Assembly: GCA_030425705.1 (NCBI GenBank)
Contig: JAUHZU010000002.1
Coordinates: forward strand, 603,108 to 667,107
Direction of reading: 5' to 3'
DNA length: 64,000 nt
From: Phycisphaerae bacterium
Lineage (GTDB): Bacteria; Planctomycetota; Phycisphaerae; Phycisphaerales; Phycisphaeraceae
Both the position numbers and the translations under genes were made by a program. Of the stretch, positions 27,344 through 35,662 are shown piece after piece. The notes under the pieces are model-generated. The model saw only the letters and a list, made by a program, of their open reading frames with translations, ran no database searches and was not told the DNA's origin. Each line of letters starts with the position of its first letter. Positions within the stretch are counted from its first letter, which is position 1.

Positions 27344-29257
27344 TCAGCGGGGTGATCGACCGGGCGTGCCCCGGCCGGGCCTGCTGCTGGGGTCGCGCCC
27401 GGGGCGGACGCCGGGGTCGCGGCCCGGCGGGGTGCGGCCGGGCTGGGTGCCCGGGGTGCCCCGCCCGGGTTGACCGAGGTCGCGGCCCGGGCCGGGGCCT
27501 GGATCGGTGTCGGTGTTGTCGGCCTGGACGAAGGGGTCGAAGTCCTCGTCGATCATCGCGGTGACGGCGGAGCTGGGGACAAACAGGCGGACCGATGCCT
27601 CGTTTTCACCGGTCGCGATGGCGTAGGCGATCGGCCGAGTGCCGGGGTCGACCTGCACCGCGTCGGGTCGGCCGAGCACCGAGAGCAGCGGGCTGAGCGA
27701 GTCGGCGATGCCGCGCAGGTCCATCGTGCCGACCATCGCCGCGCCGTCGGCCATCGCCGCGGCCAGGCCTTCGTGCATCGCGCCGCCCCGGCCCATGCCG
27801 TTGCCGCTCTGCACCGTCTCGATGACGCGGGTGATCACCGACAGGTCGTCGAACGTGGTGACGACGACGTGACCGTCGATCACCGCGACCTGCCCGATGA
27901 AGCCGATCTCGCCGAGGATCGCCAACGCCCGCATCTTCGGGTCGGTCTGCATCGCCTCGGGCAGGTGCATCTTGACGGTGAACGTGTCGTAGCGGACCCC
28001 GCCGAGCAGCCGGTCCTCGGCGTCGTAGGTGGTCTCGAAGGTGACCGCCTCGTCGCTGCCGGTAACAGGGATCGTGGCGTCGGCCAGCGCGAGGACCGCG
28101 GCTTCCAACGCCTCGGCAAACTGCTCGGCGTCGCCGGTTTCGAAGACGGTCGCGGTGTTCATCCACCGGCTGGCGACCTGGCCGGCGTTGGGCAGGGTGT
28201 AGTAGGCGGTGGCGACGCCGTCGGCCTGGGCGTAGAGCGTTTCTAGGACCGGCTTGGCCGAGCCGAGTGCGTGCCGGGCATCCAGGCCGAACAGCCCGCC
28301 CATGCGGTCCGCCAGCTCGGGAAGTCCCACGGCCTGCGGGTCGCCGGCCACCGCGAAGACCGCCGGGTCGTCGGGCAGCTTGGCGAGCAGGGCCATGGCG
28401 TCTGTATCGGCCGTGCCGCCGGGGAACATCCCGGCCATCGCGCCGCCGGGCTTGAGCTTGTAGGCCTCGGCGTAGTGGATGCCCGTGGCGTCGAAGCTCG
28501 CGCCGAGCACCGCCGTGTCTGTGCCCGACACGATCAGCTCGCTCAATGCGCTGATGGCGGGCAGCCGTTCGGACGGGGCCAGGTCGTAGGCGATCAGCGG
28601 GTCGATCAGCGCCATCATCTGCAGCGCCTGCGCGGTGAACTCGGCGGTGAGTGCATCGGCGTCGGCGCGGCCGGTGTTCGCGAGGTAGGAGAACTGCGAC
28701 TCGGTGATGACCTGCGCCGCCATCGGGCCGACGCGCTCGGCGAGCGATGCCCCGTCGCCGGCGGGGGTATAGGCCTGGACGACCTGCCGGCTGCCGCCGA
28801 GCACCGCGTAGCCCTCCATCTTCCGCATGAATCCGCTGGACCCGCCGGGCAGAGTGATCTCGATCAGATCGCCGGGCACGGCCCCGAGCGATTGGGCCAG
28901 GGCCTCGTAGTCGCTGACCGCGATGAGGAGGACCGCGATGGGGCGGGGACCGGCCTCGATGGCGACGATGGCCATGCCGCCACGGGTGTCTACCCCGTGC
29001 ATCAGCCCCAGCTCGCGCTGGAACCGGCCGACGGCGTCGCGGAGGTCGTCGGCCCCGAGGTCGGCCGCGGATTCGAACGCCGCGAGCCCGCCGTCCAACG
29101 CGCCGAGGTCCGGCACGAGGATCGCCGAGTCGAACGATGTGGGCAGCCAGTCCACGACGGCCGGGGCGTCCTGCGCCTGTGCACGCGGGGCGAGGCAGGC
29201 CAGCCCGAGCCAGCAAAGCAGCAGCAGGGCGGTGAGGGGGTGGTGCGTCTTGGGCAT
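27344..29257 (-). CDS. Exported protein of unknown function with Gly/Pro/Arg-rich repeat tail
   Basis: 637 residues. A signal peptide is clear: LLLLCWLGLACLAPRAQAQ, cleavage expected after AQA at about residue 27. The long middle resembles DUF3352-type planctomycete surface proteins built of repeated alpha/beta units, but I cannot name a function. From about residue 583 the sequence becomes a tail with repeats of the type PGRxPGR rich in Gly, Pro and Arg, highly basic and probably disordered. It is divergent from mnmA across 76 bp. I used ATG at 29257, which starts the signal peptide. Confidence 0.75.
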   Translation of the reverse strand: MPKTHHPLTALLLLCWLGLACLAPRAQAQDAPAVVDWLPTSFDSAILVPDLGALDGGLAAFESAADLGADDLRDAVGRFQRELGLMHGVDTRGGMAIVAIEAGPRPIAVLLIAVSDYEALAQSLGAVPGDLIEITLPGGSSGFMRKMEGYAVLGGSRQVVQAYTPAGDGASLAERVGPMAAQVITESQFSYLANTGRADADALTAEFTAQALQMMALIDPLIAYDLAPSERLPAISALSELIVSGTDTAVLGASFDATGIHYAEAYKLKPGGAMAGMFPGGTADTDAMALLAKLPDDPAVFAVAGDPQAVGLPELADRMGGLFGLDARHALGSAKPVLETLYAQADGVATAYYTLPNAGQVASRWMNTATVFETGDAEQFAEALEAAVLALADATIPVTGSDEAVTFETTYDAEDRLLGGVRYDTFTVKMHLPEAMQTDPKMRALAILGEIGFIGQVAVIDGHVVVTTFDDLSVITRVIETVQSGNGMGRGGAMHEGLAAAMADGAAMVGTMDLRGIADSLSPLLSVLGRPDAVQVDPGTRPIAYAIATGENEASVRLFVPSSAVTAMIDEDFDPFVQADNTDTDPGPGPGRDLGQPGRGTPGTQPGRTPPGRDPGVRPGRDPSSRPGRGTPGRSPR

Positions 29258-29333
29258 CGGGGTCTCCACGTCGGGTCGTCGGGAACCCGCATGATAACCG
29301 GCCGACGACACCGGTTGCCCTACAATAAGCCGC

Positions 29334-30575
29334 ATGTCGCTCGCGAAACCCGGTAGCGGGAAAAAGGTGGTACTGGCCATGTCCGGCGGGGTGGATTCCT
29401 CGGCCGCGGCGGCCCTGTTGAAGGAAGACGGCTACGAGGTCGTCGGCTGTTTCATGCGCCTGGGCAGCGACGACCCCGAGGAGATCGCCGCCGGCTACGA
29501 CAACCTGTACCGCTCGCACCGTGGCCAGGACTGCGCGCTGCCGGTGCTCGAGGCGGGCGGATCGCCGAAGGCGGCGAAGAAGCACAAGCAGGGCTGCTGC
29601 TCGGTCAATGACGCGGCGGATGCCCGGCTGGTCGCGGCGGTGCTGGACATCCCGTTCTACGTCGTCAACTTCCGCAAGGACTTCGGGCGGATCATGGACT
29701 ACTTCGTGGCCGAGTACAACGCGGGACGCACGCCCAACCCGTGCGTGCGTTGCAACGACTGGCTGAAGTTCGGCAAGCTGCACGCCTACGCGCAGTCGAT
29801 CGATGCGGACTACGTCGCCTCCGGGCACTACGCGCAGGTACTCACGCGCGGTCGTGGCCGGTCGCGTGCTTCGCTGGCGCGCGGGGTCGACCCCAAGAAG
29901 GACCAGTCGTACGTCCTCTTCGGGACGCCGCGGGAGCAACTCGACCACATGCTCCTGCCCATCGGCCACCTGGAGAAGTCCGTCACCCGCCAGATCGCCG
30001 AGGCCCACGGTCTGCCCGTGTTCAACAAGCCCGACAGCATGGAGATCTGCTTCGTGCCGGACAACGACTACGCGAAGCTGGTCGAGCGACGGACCGACGC
30101 CGGGTTCTCGGCCGGGCCGATCCTCGACACCGACGGCAACGTGCTCGGTGAACACGCGGGGCACCAGCACTACACCCTCGGCCAGCGCCGTGGCATCGGC
30201 GTTGCCATGGGCCGGCCCATCTACGTCGTCGACAAAGACCCGCGGGGCAACACCATCACCGTCGGCGATAAGGACGACCTCCTGTCCACCGGCTGCACGG
30301 CGGGCGAGGTCAACTGGCTCGCGGACCGGCCCGCCGGCTGGGCCGACTGCGCCGCAAAAGTCCGCTACAACAGCGACCCCGTCGCCGCACGGTATCGGTT
30401 GGGTATGGACGAGCACGGCCGAGACACGCTCCAGGTCCGTTTCAATGAACCCGTCGAGGCCGTGACGCCCGGCCAGGCGGTCGTATGCTACAGCCCGCCC
30501 GGGGCTCAGACCGAACAGATCGTGCTCGGAGGCGGCTGGATCGACCGTGCCCAGCGCCAAACCGGGGCACCCTGA
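29334..30575 (+). CDS. mnmA: tRNA-specific 2-thiouridylase MnmA
   Basis: 413 residues. Transfers sulfur to U34 of Lys, Glu and Gln tRNAs. The PP-loop VLAMSGGVDSSAAA is near residue 13, the first catalytic cysteine lies in NPCVRCN and the second in MEICFVPD. The protein is about 45 residues longer than E. coli MnmA because of an insertion with GCCSVNDAADAR after the first strand-helix unit, a form seen in other phyla. A selenoprotein gene begins 66 bp downstream. Confidence 0.95.
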   Translation: MSLAKPGSGKKVVLAMSGGVDSSAAAALLKEDGYEVVGCFMRLGSDDPEEIAAGYDNLYRSHRGQDCALPVLEAGGSPKAAKKHKQGCCSVNDAADARLVAAVLDIPFYVVNFRKDFGRIMDYFVAEYNAGRTPNPCVRCNDWLKFGKLHAYAQSIDADYVASGHYAQVLTRGRGRSRASLARGVDPKKDQSYVLFGTPREQLDHMLLPIGHLEKSVTRQIAEAHGLPVFNKPDSMEICFVPDNDYAKLVERRTDAGFSAGPILDTDGNVLGEHAGHQHYTLGQRRGIGVAMGRPIYVVDKDPRGNTITVGDKDDLLSTGCTAGEVNWLADRPAGWADCAAKVRYNSDPVAARYRLGMDEHGRDTLQVRFNEPVEAVTPGQAVVCYSPPGAQTEQIVLGGGWIDRAQRQTGAP

Positions 30576-30641
30576 GCCGTTCGTCGGGCTACGATGACAA
30601 GGGCCACGACTCGTTCCATCCCTCTCACCCCTGAGGTCTCC

Positions 30642-31043
30642 ATGAAACCGCTCCCCCTGTTCCTCGGTGCCGGCCTGCTGAGTGCCGGCTTCGCCATCGG
30701 CTGTGCCGACTCCTCCACCAACGCGCCGTCGGCGTCGAACCCGTCCGCCGCGAACGCGTCCGACCAGCCCGATTGGGTCGCGGACGCCAGCGTCACCAAG
30801 GCCCGACTCAAAGTCGAGGGCATGACGTGAGGCGGCTGCGCTGCCGCGGTCCGCGGCTTGCTGGAGGGTGTCGAGGGTGTCGAAGAGGTGCTGGTCGATC
30901 AGGGGACCGGTGTGGTCCAGGTGCGATGCACCGACGGCGTGGAACTGAATGAGCAGGTGGTCGCCGCGGCGGTCGAGTCCGACCCCAAGTTCGAGGTGAC
31001 CGAGTTCACCATGGAGCCGGCCGCCGAGCCCGCTGGCGAGTAG
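30642..31043 (+). CDS. HMA-domain selenolipoprotein (in-frame UGA read as selenocysteine)
   Basis: 133 residues if UGA at 30828-30830 is read as Sec. A lipoprotein signal peptide ends in the lipobox AIGC (C21), and a Ser/Ala/Asn linker leads to a heavy-metal-associated domain. In that domain the family motif GMTCxxC reads GMT-U63-GGC66-AAAV. The frame then continues to a TAG at 31041 through normal HMA sequence (LLEGVEGVEEVLVDQGTG...). Without recoding the product would end just where the metal site begins. GAGGT lies 5 nt before the ATG. A perfect hairpin starts 12 nt after the UGA. It probably binds a soft metal or acts in redox chemistry at the cell envelope. A simple nonsense mutation is the alternative. 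Confidence 0.85.
30843..30857 (+). promoter_or_regulatory. Candidate bacterial SECIS hairpin after UGA 30828
   Basis: GCCGCG-GTC-CGCGGC forms a perfect 6-bp stem. The loop begins with G and lies 21 nt from the U of the UGA codon, within the range known for bacterial SECIS elements. It is part of the coding sequence. Confidence 0.75.
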
Positions 31044-31069
31044 CCGGCCCGCATTGACAGAGTTAGCTC

Positions 31070-31105
31070 CACGCCCCGCCCGTCTCCCCGGGCGGGGCGT
31101 GCTTG
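31070..31105 (+). terminator. Strong hairpin between the HMA selenoprotein gene and murB
   Basis: 13-bp perfect stem CACGCCCCGCCCG / CGGGCGGGGCGTG with loop TCTCCC, followed by CTTGTTGT. Confidence 0.7.
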
Positions 31106-31171
31106 TTGTGTCGGCCGCCCGACGATCCTGCCGATGGCAGTGGTACGCGCCGCAACGCTAGAATCCCTGCT

Positions 31172-32116
31172 ATGCCCGACGAACAAGCGATGCCCGATGC
31201 CCAACGCCTGCACGCGCTGCTGGACGACCTGAACATCCGCTGTGAAGATGATGCGCCGCTGGGCCCGCTCACCTGGTACCACGTCGGCGGCAACGCGCAG
31301 CTCCTGGCCCACCCCGCGTCCTCGGCACAACTCGCCGCGCTGGTCCAGCGCTGCCACGAGCAGGGCGTCCCCACCCGCATCCTCGGCAGCGGCGCGAACC
31401 TGCTCGTCCGCGAAGGCACGGTGCCCGGCGTTGTCATCCGGCTGGACGACCCGGCCTGGAGCACCATGGCGGTCGAGGGCGAGACCGTCCGCGTCGGCGC
31501 GGGCTACGACCTGCACCGGCTGGTCATCGAGACCGCCAAACTCGGGCTCGACGGGCTCGCCCAGGTCGCCGGCATCCCCGCGTCCATCGGCGGGGCGATC
31601 CGCATGAACGCCGGCGGCACCTACGGCGACGTGGGCCAGGCGGTCCGGCGTGTCCAGGTCATGTCCGCCACCGGGCAGGTCTACTACCGCGACCGCGACG
31701 ACCTGGACTTCACCTACCGGTCGAGCAACATCGACGCTCCCTTCATCCTCGAGGCCGAGTTCGAGGTGCACGAGCACGACCCGAAGGAGCTGCTCAAGCG
31801 GGTCCGGGAGATCTATTTCTACAAGACCAACAGCCAGCCGATGGGCGACCAGTCCGCGGGCTGCTGCTTCAAGAACCCGCCGGCGGACGACCCCGCCGCG
31901 GCCGGTCGACCCGCAGGGATGCTCATCGACCAGGCCGGGCTCAAGGGCCACGCGGTCGGCACCGCCCGGGTCAGCGAGGTCCACGCCAACTTCCTGATCG
32001 CCGACAAGCAGCACGCCCTGGCCGAAGACGTCTACCGCCTGATTGAGCACGTCCAGCAGGTCGTGCTGGACCGGTTTGGCGTTGCGCTGGAGCGGGAAGT
32101 CGTTGTTTGGCCATGA
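31172..32116 (+). CDS. murB: UDP-N-acetylenolpyruvoylglucosamine reductase MurB
   Basis: 314 residues. Reduces UDP-GlcNAc-enolpyruvate to UDP-MurNAc for peptidoglycan. The FAD-binding region has LTWYHVGGNAQLLAHP, ILGSGANLLV and GIPASIGGAIRMNAGG. The catalytic serine lies in DQSAGCCFKNPP, and the C-terminus has VHANFLIADKQHA. This is the short type II form. I used ATG at 31172; one at 31190 is also possible. Confidence 0.95.
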   Translation: MPDEQAMPDAQRLHALLDDLNIRCEDDAPLGPLTWYHVGGNAQLLAHPASSAQLAALVQRCHEQGVPTRILGSGANLLVREGTVPGVVIRLDDPAWSTMAVEGETVRVGAGYDLHRLVIETAKLGLDGLAQVAGIPASIGGAIRMNAGGTYGDVGQAVRRVQVMSATGQVYYRDRDDLDFTYRSSNIDAPFILEAEFEVHEHDPKELLKRVREIYFYKTNSQPMGDQSAGCCFKNPPADDPAAAGRPAGMLIDQAGLKGHAVGTARVSEVHANFLIADKQHALAEDVYRLIEHVQQVVLDRFGVALEREVVVWP

Positions 32117-32220
32117 GTTAGTGGAATTGTTGGCGGATCGATTTGCGTTGGACGCCGGCATTTGGCACAATATGCGGCCCTACGAAACGCAAGCCCTTTT
32201 TTGACGAGAGACCCGCACGC

Positions 32221-32424
32221 ATGGCAATCCGAATCAAAGCCCGCAACGGTGAGTCCGCCGAGCAGATGATGCGCCGCTTCAAGAAGCTGTGCGAGAAGGA
32301 AGGCCTTACCAAGGACATCAAGAAGCGCGCCTACTACGAGAAGCCCTCGGAGCGCAAGCAACGGGCCCTCCGCAAGATGACCAAGCGCGCGACGATGCCG
32401 GCCCGTGGCGGCTCGCGCGGCTGA
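32221..32424 (+). CDS. rpsU: Ribosomal protein bS21
   Basis: 67 residues, very basic (MAIRIKARNGESAEQ... then KKRAYYEKPSERKQRALRK). A small-subunit protein helping base-pairing between mRNA and 16S rRNA. The gene precedes a strong hairpin and rsfS. Confidence 0.95.
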   Translation: MAIRIKARNGESAEQMMRRFKKLCEKEGLTKDIKKRAYYEKPSERKQRALRKMTKRATMPARGGSRG

Positions 32425-32457
32425 ACCCGTTGACCCGGGTCCCGATCGATCTTGACG

Positions 32458-32488
32458 CAAGCCCACGGCCAGCCGTGGGCTTGTTCAT
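32458..32488 (+). terminator. 12-bp perfect hairpin between rpsU and rsfS
   Basis: CAAGCCCACGGC-CA-GCCGTGGGCTTG (32458-32483) followed by TTCATTC. Probably the rpsU terminator; it may also let only part of transcription pass into rsfS. Confidence 0.75.
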
Positions 32489-32509
32489 TCCCCGCACGTA
32501 CCAGCCCCT

Positions 32510-32941
32510 ATGCCCGACTCCCCCCTCCAGCCCGAAGACCTGACCACGCGCAGCCCCGCCCCGCGGCCTGCGCCGACCGGCACCGCCGCGCAGGCGCAGG
32601 ACCTCGCGGTAGATTCCGCGCGCCTGCTCAATGACTTCGACTGTGATGATGTCCTCGTCTTCGATGTGCGCGGCATCAGCCCGATCACCCAGTTCATTGT
32701 GATCGCGTCGGGGACCAGCGACCGGCAGATCAAGGCGCTGGGCGGGCGGGTCTCTGACCTCGCGAAAGAGCAGGGCTTCGAGCGCTACGGCGAAGACACC
32801 GACAAGACCACGCGCTGGGTGGTCCTGGACTATGTCGATGTCATGGTCCACCTCTTCGAGCCGACCACCCGCGGCCAGTACGACCTCGAGATGCTCTGGG
32901 GTGACGCGCCGCAGGTGGCCTGGCGTCGGCAGGAACGCTGA
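32510..32941 (+). CDS. rsfS: Ribosomal silencing factor RsfS
   Basis: 143 residues. Binds uL14 on the 50S subunit and keeps it from joining 30S under starvation. The core begins near residue 40 (DDVLVFDVRGISPITQFIVIASG), with DYVDVMVHLFEPTTRGQYDLEMLWGDA at the end, diagnostic of the family. The first 30 residues are a Pro/Ala-rich extension. Confidence 0.94.
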   Translation: MPDSPLQPEDLTTRSPAPRPAPTGTAAQAQDLAVDSARLLNDFDCDDVLVFDVRGISPITQFIVIASGTSDRQIKALGGRVSDLAKEQGFERYGEDTDKTTRWVVLDYVDVMVHLFEPTTRGQYDLEMLWGDAPQVAWRRQER

Positions 32942-32962
32942 CCCGTCCGGTACACGGCGCGG

Positions 32963-34513
32963 TCACTCGGCCTGCTTCTGCATCCGTTCGACGCGCTTGG
33001 CGAACCGCGCGTAGCGCTGATTGGCGATCCCGCGCCGCGACGTGTCGGGCTGCCAGTGGGTCTCTTCGCCTGTGGCCTGAGACCGCGCGTAGGCCGCGAG
33101 CGACCCGGGGTCGCGCCCGGCGAGCCGCTCGGCCATGTAGCCCGCGAGCACCGCGGCGCCCTTGGCGGTGCCTTCCTCGTCCCCCGCGCGCGCCGACACC
33201 GGGATGCCCAGCGTGTCGGCGAAGAGCTGGGGCGCGAACCCACCCTTGCTCTTGAGTGCGCCGCCGGTGAGCAGCACCCGCTTGACCGGCCCGGTGTGTG
33301 GGCGGAGCTGTTCGAGCCCGTAGCGCAGCGTAAACGCCGGGCCTTCGAGCAGCAGCCGGGCCATGACGCCGGGGTCCGCGGCGAAGCCGATGCCCGCGTC
33401 CTCGACCACGGCCCGGGCGTGCGGCAGCCGCGCGACGTTCTCCCCCTGGAAGAACGGCCAGAGCATGCACGCATCCGCGGGGTCGACGCGCTGCGCCAGG
33501 TCGGTCAGCGCGTCGGCGATCTCCCCGAACGGCCTGCCCGCCAACGCCGCTAGGCCCGCGACGTACTGCGCGAACCCGACCGTACCATTGCGCACGCAGA
33601 CCATGAGCATCGGCTGGCCGTCGGGCGTGGCGAGCGCGTTGACGCTCTCGTCCCGTGGTGTGTAGCCGGCCGACGCCGTGAGGTTGCCGGTGAAGGATGT
33701 GCCCGCCGAGAGTGCGAGTTCCATCGTGTCGCCCGCGCACGCGACGAGCGCCGACTGCTGGTCGCCCTCTGGCGGCGCGACCGGTGTCCCGACCGGCAGG
33801 CCACCAAGCAACTCGCTGCCCTGCGCGTTGAGCGTGCCCGCAACCTCGCCGGCCCTTACGACCCGCGGCATCAGCTCGGCCAGGGGTGTGAACCGATGGC
33901 CCATCAGCGCATCGATCTTGCCGAGCTTCGTCCGGTCGATCTGCCCGTCCGCGCCCAGCGTGCCGAACATCCCCGACGCGTCGCCCGGCCCGAGCACCCA
34001 CGCGCCGGTGAGGTCGTGGACGATCGACCCGGACGTCACGGTCACCCCCGCCGCGCGGGCCCACGTCTCAGGATCGTCCTTCATACGCGCCAGCACGTGG
34101 CACCCGGTCCACCGCGCGGGCATGTGCTCGCCCAGCAGGTCGGTGAGCTGTTCGCTCTCGGCCACGCCACGTGGGTCGTTCCACAGGTCGCAGCCGAAGG
34201 GCTTGTTGCCGTCCGCGTCACGGCGGACCATGCAGTGCATGTGCCCGGTGACGCCGATGCCCGCGACGCGCTCGACCTCGCCGTGTCCCCGCTCGCGGGC
34301 GTCGTCACGCAGTTGGCGCATCGCGGACCGGACCGCGTCGGACCAGTAGTGCGCCCGGTGCTCGAGGTGGCCCTCGGGCACGCCGGGCGCGTAGGCGTGT
34401 TCATAGGCCTGCTCGCCGACGCCGAGCAGGGACCGGCGCTGTGGGCACCAGAGGATGACCGATACGCCCTGTGTGCCCGCGTCGATCGCGAGCAGTTCGT
34501 TCCCGCTGAGCAT
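32963..34513 (-). CDS. FGGY-family carbohydrate kinase, xylulokinase-like
   Basis: 516 residues. The N-terminal phosphate loop is LLAIDAGTQGVSVILW. GIGVTGHMHCMV and DLWNDPR follow, and the C-terminal lobe has VLLTGGALKSKGGFAPQLFAD with the adenosine site. The pattern is closest to D-xylulose kinases, but no sugar transporter or isomerase is nearby, so the sugar is uncertain. It is divergent from purC across 46 bp. Confidence 0.85.
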   Translation of the reverse strand: MLSGNELLAIDAGTQGVSVILWCPQRRSLLGVGEQAYEHAYAPGVPEGHLEHRAHYWSDAVRSAMRQLRDDARERGHGEVERVAGIGVTGHMHCMVRRDADGNKPFGCDLWNDPRGVAESEQLTDLLGEHMPARWTGCHVLARMKDDPETWARAAGVTVTSGSIVHDLTGAWVLGPGDASGMFGTLGADGQIDRTKLGKIDALMGHRFTPLAELMPRVVRAGEVAGTLNAQGSELLGGLPVGTPVAPPEGDQQSALVACAGDTMELALSAGTSFTGNLTASAGYTPRDESVNALATPDGQPMLMVCVRNGTVGFAQYVAGLAALAGRPFGEIADALTDLAQRVDPADACMLWPFFQGENVARLPHARAVVEDAGIGFAADPGVMARLLLEGPAFTLRYGLEQLRPHTGPVKRVLLTGGALKSKGGFAPQLFADTLGIPVSARAGDEEGTAKGAAVLAGYMAERLAGRDPGSLAAYARSQATGEETHWQPDTSRRGIANQRYARFAKRVERMQKQAE

Positions 34514-34559
34514 GCTGCCTCCCGTTGTGCGCGTTGCCGCTTCGTGGTTCAATACCGGG

Positions 34560-35522
34560 ATGAATCTTACCGCGACGGTCATGCGCACGGACCTGCCCCT
34601 GCCCAACAAGCGTGAGGGCAAGGTCCGTGACGTTTACGACTGCACGCTGAAGGACGGGCGGGAGGCGATCCTGCTCGTCGCGTCGGACCGCATCAGCGCG
34701 TTCGACGTGGTGATGCCCAACGGCGTGCCGACGAAGGGCGCGGTGCTCACCCGGCTGAGCGCGTTCTGGTTCGAGATGATCCGCCGCGAACTGGGCGACC
34801 GCGTGCAGACCCACGTGCTTTCGACCGATCCGGCCGACATCGCCGGCCTCTCGGCCGAGGAAACCGCGATGCTGCGGGGCCGGGTGATGATCGGCCGACG
34901 GACACGGGTCGTGCCCATCGAGTGCGTGGCGCGCGGCTACCTCGCGGGCTCGGGCTGGAAGGAGTACCAGCAGTCACAAACGGTCTGCGGCGTCGCGCTG
35001 CCGGCCGGGCTTACGCAATGCGCGAAGCTGCCCGAGCCGATCTTCACCCCCGCGACCAAGGCCGAGCAGGGCGAGCACGACGAGAACATCTCCTTCGAGC
35101 GTGCCTGCGGGATCGTGGGCGAGCCGCTGATGGCGACGCTGCGCGACCTGACGCTGCGCATCTATACGCTGGCCCACGACTATGCCGCGTCGCGCGGTAT
35201 CGTCCTCGCGGACACGAAGTTCGAGTTCGGCCTGCCCCTGGACGGGGACGACTCCACGCCGATCCTCATCGACGAGGCGCTGACGCCCGACAGCTCGCGC
35301 TTCTGGCCGGCCGAGTCTTATCAGGCCGGCCGCGACCAGGACAGCTACGACAAGCAGTACGTGCGCAACTACCTGGAGACGCTTGTCGCCGATGGCGCGT
35401 GGGCGAAGCAGGCGCCCGGCCCGACGCTTCCCGAAGACGTGCTTGTCAACACCGCTAAAAAATATCACGAGGCCTTTGAAAAACTGACGGGTCTTGCATT
35501 AGACTATGAACCAACGGCCTAA
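34560..35522 (+). CDS. purC: SAICAR synthase PurC
   Basis: 320 residues. Joins aspartate to CAIR in purine synthesis. The N-terminus has REGKVRDVYD, followed by SDRISAFDVVMP and IECVARGYLAGSG. ILADTKFEFG appears here as VLADTKFEFG, and DEALTPDSSRFW is diagnostic. It is the long form also found in fungi and many planctomycetes. Confidence 0.97.
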   Translation: MNLTATVMRTDLPLPNKREGKVRDVYDCTLKDGREAILLVASDRISAFDVVMPNGVPTKGAVLTRLSAFWFEMIRRELGDRVQTHVLSTDPADIAGLSAEETAMLRGRVMIGRRTRVVPIECVARGYLAGSGWKEYQQSQTVCGVALPAGLTQCAKLPEPIFTPATKAEQGEHDENISFERACGIVGEPLMATLRDLTLRIYTLAHDYAASRGIVLADTKFEFGLPLDGDDSTPILIDEALTPDSSRFWPAESYQAGRDQDSYDKQYVRNYLETLVADGAWAKQAPGPTLPEDVLVNTAKKYHEAFEKLTGLALDYEPTA

Positions 35523-35570
35523 CCGCCGACACCACTGATACCGCCCGGCGCGTTCCGCGCCGGACCGCCG

Positions 35571-35606
35571 AGAACCGCTGGAGCGCCACGCCAGCGGTTC
35601 TTCTTT
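35571..35606 (+). terminator. Rho-independent terminator after purC
   Basis: AGAACCGCTGG (35571-35581), a 9-nt loop and CCAGCGGTTCT (35591-35601), followed by TCTTTG. Confidence 0.8.
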
Positions 35607-35662
35607 GTGGCCGGAAGTCTCGGGGCTTGCCGCCGGCGCATGGCTTGACCTACAGTGCGGTG

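Noticed and set aside
27606..30560. 984-codon minus-strand frame over mnmA and the exported protein
   Set aside because: It is antisense to mnmA and has the low-complexity composition of a GC-rich shadow; mnmA and the signal-peptide gene explain the DNA.
30642..31043. Reading the HMA gene as a simple pseudogene or as two genes
   Set aside because: The UGA sits at the single cysteine that can be Sec, the reading frame and family sequence continue without other damage, and a SECIS-like hairpin follows at the right distance.
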